Assembly (NCBI GenBank): GCA_035555595.1
Contig: DATMGK010000094.1
Span: 23,220 to 87,219 of the forward strand
Direction of reading: 5' to 3'
DNA from: Croceibacterium_A sp035555595
GTDB lineage: Bacteria; Pseudomonadota; Alphaproteobacteria; Sphingomonadales; Sphingomonadaceae
DNA length: 64,000 nt
Shown here: piece by piece, positions 61,001 through 64,000 of the stretch
Numbering within the stretch: the stretch's first letter is position 1
Layout of the letters: each line of letters starts with the position of its first letter
Notes under the pieces: generated by a model
What the model was told of the DNA's origin: nothing
Database searches by the model: none
The model's input: the letters and a program-made list of their open reading frames with translations, nothing else
Made by a program: the position numbers and the translations under genes

Positions 61001-61291
61001 GCCAATGGCATGGATCGCGCCCGCGCCGCCTATGACGGTGCGATGATGCGGCTGCGCCCGGTGGTCATGACTGCGCTGGTCGCCAGTCTGGGGTTCGTTC
61101 CCATGGCGATTGCCACCGGATCAGGCGCAGAAGTGCAGAAGCCACTCGCCACCGTGGTGATCGGCGGACTGATTTCGGCGACGCTGCTTACCTTGTTCGT
61201 TCTGCCGACGCTCTATGCCCGGTTTGGGCGGGCCAGTGAAGACGATCCAGAGGTAACCGATCAAGCAGAAGCCGCTCCCGGCGCAGCTTGA
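58070..61291 (+). CDS. czcA: CzcA-type heavy-metal RND efflux pump
   Basis: 1073 residues, 2 bp after czcB. Twelve transmembrane helices in the RND layout (TM1 near 15-32, TM2-6 near 345-500, TM7 near 560, TM8-12 near 895-1050) with two large periplasmic loops. TM4 contains LGALDFGLIVDGAVIIVEN, which fits the HME-RND divalent-cation signature DFGxxxDGAxxxxEN; the monovalent Cu/Ag signature is absent. Therefore Zn, Cd, Co or Ni are the likely substrates. Driven by proton antiport. Terminator follows. Confidence 0.94.
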   Translation: MIDRIVTFAVERRWFVLLMTLIAMAIGGWALSRLPIDAVPDITNNQVQVNVTAPSLSTELVEKQVAFPIETALAGVPGLEYTRSLSRNGFAQVTAVFSESTDIYFARQQVAERLRVAEESLPEGASPTMGPIATGLGEVFMWTVHFQHREDDKHKPGEPGVQPDGSYITPEGDRLVTEADQATYLRTAQDWIVAPLLKGTPGLAGVDSIGGYVKQFQVIPDMQRLAAMGMNLTDLAQALEANNASVGAGVVDRGGEGLAVRSDARIRNIGELASTIIATREGVPVRLDSVAQVRLGQAIRQGSASENGREVVVGTAIMRIGENSRTVASAVADRLGEINASLPTDVAIQPVLDRTALVNSTIKTVAKNLTEGALLVIVVLFVLLGNFRAALIAALVIPVTMLMTSFGMLRGGVSANLMSLGALDFGLIVDGAVIIVENALRRISERQHYLQRNLTLQERLDSVARAAREMIRPSVFGQAIIILVYVPMLTLTGVEGKTFTPMALTVIIALACAFVLSLTFVPAMLAIWLSKPVEEKEGRIMNWLKRKYEPGLGKAMKRPTLTMGVGLGAFLAAILTFSFLGQEFLPQLDEGDLTAQVLRVPGTSVDQSQAMQSRIEKGIARLPEVQFVFSKTGTAELASDPMPPNISDTFIIMKPRKEWPDSGLSKPELVAKVEGILEGIPGGAFEISQPIQMRFNELIAGVRGDVAIKVFGDDFDSMNDTAGKIAAVLRRTEGAADVRVEQTQGLPMLDIRPNRDVMSRLSITAQTVQDTVSAAIGGRDAGMIFEGDRRFAITIRLAEAMRADLQTLAQIPVPLPNGGFVPLQSVADINVTDGPNQISRENGKRRVVIQANVRGRDVASVVNDAQAMIEQEVRLPTGQYLDWGGQFENLQSASERLMLVVPACFALIILLLYWALGSVRDAVIVFTGVPLALVGGVAALALRGMPFSISAAVGFIALSGIAVLNGLVMVTSIQTLMANGMDRARAAYDGAMMRLRPVVMTALVASLGFVPMAIATGSGAEVQKPLATVVIGGLISATLLTLFVLPTLYARFGRASEDDPEVTDQAEAAPGAA

Positions 61292-61307
61292 TGTCTGAGA
61301 GGGATAG

Positions 61308-61337
61308 AGAGGTCGCCGGACGGTTCCGGCGACCTCT
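61308..61337. terminator. Bidirectional terminator between czcA and convergent TBDR
   Basis: AGAGGTCGCCGGA (61308-61320) pairs perfectly with TCCGGCGACCTCT (61325-61337), 4-nt loop, followed by TATT. The convergent gene ends at 61347, so the structure can serve both transcripts. Confidence 0.75.
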
Positions 61338-61346
61338 TATTCCAGA

Positions 61347-63884
61347 TCAGAACTTCTTCTTCACGCTGACGGCCCATTCGCGAGGCTTGCCGGGTTGGCC
61401 ATTGGAATAGCCCTGTCCGCCGATGGTCTGGTCGTAGATCGTCAGAAGGTAGTACTTGTCGAACAGGTTGGTCACTTCCAGCGAAACGTCCAGATCCTCG
61501 TCCGCGTTGCGCCAGGTCAACCGGGCGTTGGCCAGCGTGTAGCCGTCGATCAGGTTGCTGGAGCGATTGGCCGAGGCGGTATAGACGTCGCTCTGATAGG
61601 CCGCGTCGAAACGAGGCGTGATCGATCCGGAATCCCCCAGATCAACTTCGTACTGCACGCCCACACTCCACTTCCATTCCGGCGTGAAGGGCGCGTAGTC
61701 GCCGAACTGCGGGCCATTGAGGTTGGTCGGCCCGCCCACTGACACGGTGCCGGCCCCAACGGCGTATTCGCCGAAGCGCTTGTACTGGAAGTCCAGATAG
61801 CTGACTGCGCCGTCGATGGTCATGCCGTCGATCGGGCGTATCGTGGTTTCCACTTCGATACCCTTGATGTCGGCGTCACCGGCGTTGACGGGCAGAGCGC
61901 AGGGCGCGCCGAAGCCCACCCCGGCGATGGCCGTGCAATTGCCCAGAGAGAGCTGGATATCCTTGTACTTGCTGAAGAACGCCGCAAGGTTGAAGCGCAC
62001 GCGGCGATCTAGCAGATCGGTCTTGAAGCCTACTTCATAGGATTGCAGCGTTTCCGGCCCGAACGACAGTGCCTGCTGGACAAAGAACGGCCGCGGGTTG
62101 ACGCCGCCGCCCTTGAAGCCGGTGGAATACTGGACGTAGCCCATCACGTCCCGGCTAAATGCATATTGCACGTTGGCACGGTAATCGATCCGGTCGCCGC
62201 TGTAAGTGCTGATCGTGCCGTTCAGCGGCAGCACCCCGTTGGCCGTCACCGACGTCGGATTGTTGTACGGCCGCTGGCGAATGTACTGATAGGTCTTGCT
62301 TTCTTCTGTATAGCGCACGCCGCCGGTCAGCGTCAGCGGTTCGATCGGGTTCCAGGTTACATGGGCGAACAGCGCCTTGCTGTCCGCATCCACGGGGTCG
62401 GACTGCTGGAACTGGAGCCCGGATGAACGGAGATCCTGGAACGAGGTATAGACCGACTTCTGATCGCTGTAATAACCGCCGACCGTATATTCGATCTGGT
62501 CGCCGATCGCACCGTTCAGGCGCAGTTCCTGGCTGAAGAAGCGGAACGTCAGCGGCCCGTAGCCGAGGCTGTGGGCCATGGGCGATACGTCGTTGTCGTT
62601 CGAGAATTCAGACGTGTATTTGCGGAATGCCGTGATCGAATTGATCTGCAGGTTATCCGCCAGTTCCCATTCGATCTGGCCCGAAACGCCCCATCCCTGG
62701 AATTTTACGCGCCCATCGCCTGACGAGGCGAGGAAGTTGCCGTCCGCCGGCATGTCGTAGCTGGCAAAGTTGCAGTATGGGCCGCAAACGAAACGGTTGT
62801 CGTATGACAGCAGAGAACTGGGCGCCGCGAACGGATTGATGTCGCGGGTGGGCGGTGATGCGGTGGCATAGTTCTGCGCCGGGTTCGATCCGGTGGCCGG
62901 GATCAGCGGCAGCGGATAGCGCGGGCTGGCCACTTCGCCATTCGGATAGGTCCGCAGCAGCAGGACGGATCCGGCGGCAGTCCGGTCGTCATCGGTGTAG
63001 TCGCCGATGATATTGATATCGATCGTATCGGCCGGGCGGAAACGCAGCTGACCGCGCAAGGCCATGTAGTTGACCTGGCCTTCGTGGGCGACAACGCAAT
63101 CGCTGCTGTTGGTAGTGGCGGGAACGCCGCCGACCGGGTTCACCAGCATCGGATCCCGGTTGGGATTGGTGGTGGTGGCGAAAGCGGGGATGAAGGTGGC
63201 CGATCCGCCGGCCGGATAGACGCAGCCGAAATCCAGCCGGTCGATATAGCCGCGCTGCCGCTTCGAGACGCCGGAAAGGCGTGCATCCACACCTTCGGCG
63301 ATGTTGAAATCGGCGCTGGCACGTAGATCGATCCGGTTCCGGCTGCCATAGGTCGCGGTGACGTATCCGCTGTTGGAACCATCCGGCTTCTTGGAATAGA
63401 GCTTCACCGCACCGCCGATGGAGTTGCGACCGGCCAGCGTGCCCTGCGGCCCGCGCAGCACTTCTACACGGTCAAGGTCGAGCAGGTCGAAGATCGATCC
63501 GGTCAGCGTGGCATAATAGACATCGTCTACATAGAAGCCCACGCCCGGTTCGAGCGCGGGGTTGAAGTCGAACTGACCGACGCCGCGGATGTTCGCGCCC
63601 AACGCCGGGCCGTAAGCAGCACCCTGGGGCTTCAGCGTCACGGACGGCGCCTGATTGGCGACCTGGCTGATGTCGGTCTGGCTGCGCGCTTCCAGCATCG
63701 CGGAATTGACCGCCGTAATGGCGATCGGTGTATCCTGCAGGTTCTGTTCGCGGAACTGTGCGGTAACGATGATCGCATCACCGTTGTCGACATCGGACGA
63801 ACTGGTGCTGTCCTGTGCCAGTGCAGCGCCCGGCGCCATTAGTGCAATGGCTGAACAGCACAGCAATGTCGCTTTGATTTTCAT
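61347..63884 (-). CDS. TonB-dependent receptor
   Basis: 845 residues. Signal peptide cleaved near AALAQD; TonB-box-like AIIVTAQFRE; plug with NLQDTPIAITAVNSAMLEAR, GVGFYVDDVYYATLTGSIFD and EVLRGPQGTLAGRNSIGGAV; barrel ending EWAVSVKKKF. Same subgroup as 48154-50691. No catabolic or regulatory partner is visible within the window; what lies upstream of 64000 is unknown. The 116 bp before its start (63885-64000) hold the promoter region and no gene. Confidence 0.9.
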   Translation of the reverse strand: MKIKATLLCCSAIALMAPGAALAQDSTSSSDVDNGDAIIVTAQFREQNLQDTPIAITAVNSAMLEARSQTDISQVANQAPSVTLKPQGAAYGPALGANIRGVGQFDFNPALEPGVGFYVDDVYYATLTGSIFDLLDLDRVEVLRGPQGTLAGRNSIGGAVKLYSKKPDGSNSGYVTATYGSRNRIDLRASADFNIAEGVDARLSGVSKRQRGYIDRLDFGCVYPAGGSATFIPAFATTTNPNRDPMLVNPVGGVPATTNSSDCVVAHEGQVNYMALRGQLRFRPADTIDINIIGDYTDDDRTAAGSVLLLRTYPNGEVASPRYPLPLIPATGSNPAQNYATASPPTRDINPFAAPSSLLSYDNRFVCGPYCNFASYDMPADGNFLASSGDGRVKFQGWGVSGQIEWELADNLQINSITAFRKYTSEFSNDNDVSPMAHSLGYGPLTFRFFSQELRLNGAIGDQIEYTVGGYYSDQKSVYTSFQDLRSSGLQFQQSDPVDADSKALFAHVTWNPIEPLTLTGGVRYTEESKTYQYIRQRPYNNPTSVTANGVLPLNGTISTYSGDRIDYRANVQYAFSRDVMGYVQYSTGFKGGGVNPRPFFVQQALSFGPETLQSYEVGFKTDLLDRRVRFNLAAFFSKYKDIQLSLGNCTAIAGVGFGAPCALPVNAGDADIKGIEVETTIRPIDGMTIDGAVSYLDFQYKRFGEYAVGAGTVSVGGPTNLNGPQFGDYAPFTPEWKWSVGVQYEVDLGDSGSITPRFDAAYQSDVYTASANRSSNLIDGYTLANARLTWRNADEDLDVSLEVTNLFDKYYLLTIYDQTIGGQGYSNGQPGKPREWAVSVKKKF

Positions 63885-64000
63885 ATTTTGCCTCTCCCCT
63901 TATTGCCGGTTGTGATTGTCCGGTCGTTGTATTTCGCAAGCCTTCAATGGCGCGAATCAGCTGCAATAAATCTCCCTGCCAGCCAGAAGGCACCACCGGC

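Noticed and set aside
1..64000. CRISPR arrays, tRNA or rRNA genes, integrase or phage genes
   Set aside because: No regularly spaced repeats, no cloverleaf or rRNA-like stretches and no recombinase motifs were seen on either strand.

Overview
The window is a GC-rich chromosomal segment that looks like a sphingomonad (Novosphingobium/Sphingobium-like Alphaproteobacteria). I infer this from eight full-length TonB-dependent receptors (TBDRs) in 64 kb, the codon bias, the FecI/FecR/receptor signalling set, the NodT-type outer-membrane lipoprotein, the BA14K protein and the many exported NTF2/SnoaL-like proteins. I saw no rRNA, tRNA, CRISPR array, transposase or phage gene. The segment reads as a nutrient-scavenging, metal-homeostasis and catabolic accessory region.

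Layout. 1-2073: the 3'-truncated (by the window edge) 4-aminobutyrate aminotransferase gene and a divergent LysR regulator. 2138-6349: FecI-like sigma factor, FecR-like anti-sigma factor and an STN-type transducing TBDR on the minus strand. 6826-13754: a divergent set with a very large TBDR followed by four exported NTF2-like proteins arranged as two paralogous pairs. 13978-16786: a ZnuD-like zinc receptor, a Zur-like operator and a decayed COG0523 zinc-GTPase gene. 17005-23059: a compact minus-strand operon for an aromatic meta-cleavage-type pathway (FAD monooxygenase, extradiol dioxygenase, C-C hydrolase, cupin, FAH-family enzyme, small exported protein), with a divergent LysR regulator and a 21-bp perfect palindrome between them. 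23200-28774: two G8/parallel beta-helix proteins related to animal CEMIP/TMEM2, arranged tail to tail.

29409-30735: HxlR regulator and divergent pirin. 30797-36619: a second TBDR-based operon (TBDR, TetR, tandem MoaF-domain protein, Tat-exported NTF2-like protein). 37145-45504: MacA-MacB-NodT efflux operon followed by small exported proteins (BA14K, EF-hand, membrane protein), with a divergent two-component system. 45686-55149: three TBDRs in a row, the last paired with a PhoD-type phosphatase and preceded by a possible Pho box. 55181-61291: a CzcCBA-type heavy-metal efflux operon led by a small His-rich exported protein and preceded by a 19-bp perfect palindrome that closely matches the Zur consensus. 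61347-63884: one more TBDR.

Three themes connect the region. First, zinc: a Zur-like site lies both at the ZnuD uptake receptor and at the czc export operon, so one regulator could set both directions of flux. Second, receptor plus periplasmic NTF2-like enzyme modules: two separate TBDR loci carry exported proteins of this fold, suggesting uptake coupled to periplasmic conversion of an unknown organic substrate. Third, a cytoplasmic ring-cleavage operon that could receive such products. Functions beyond family level are inference.
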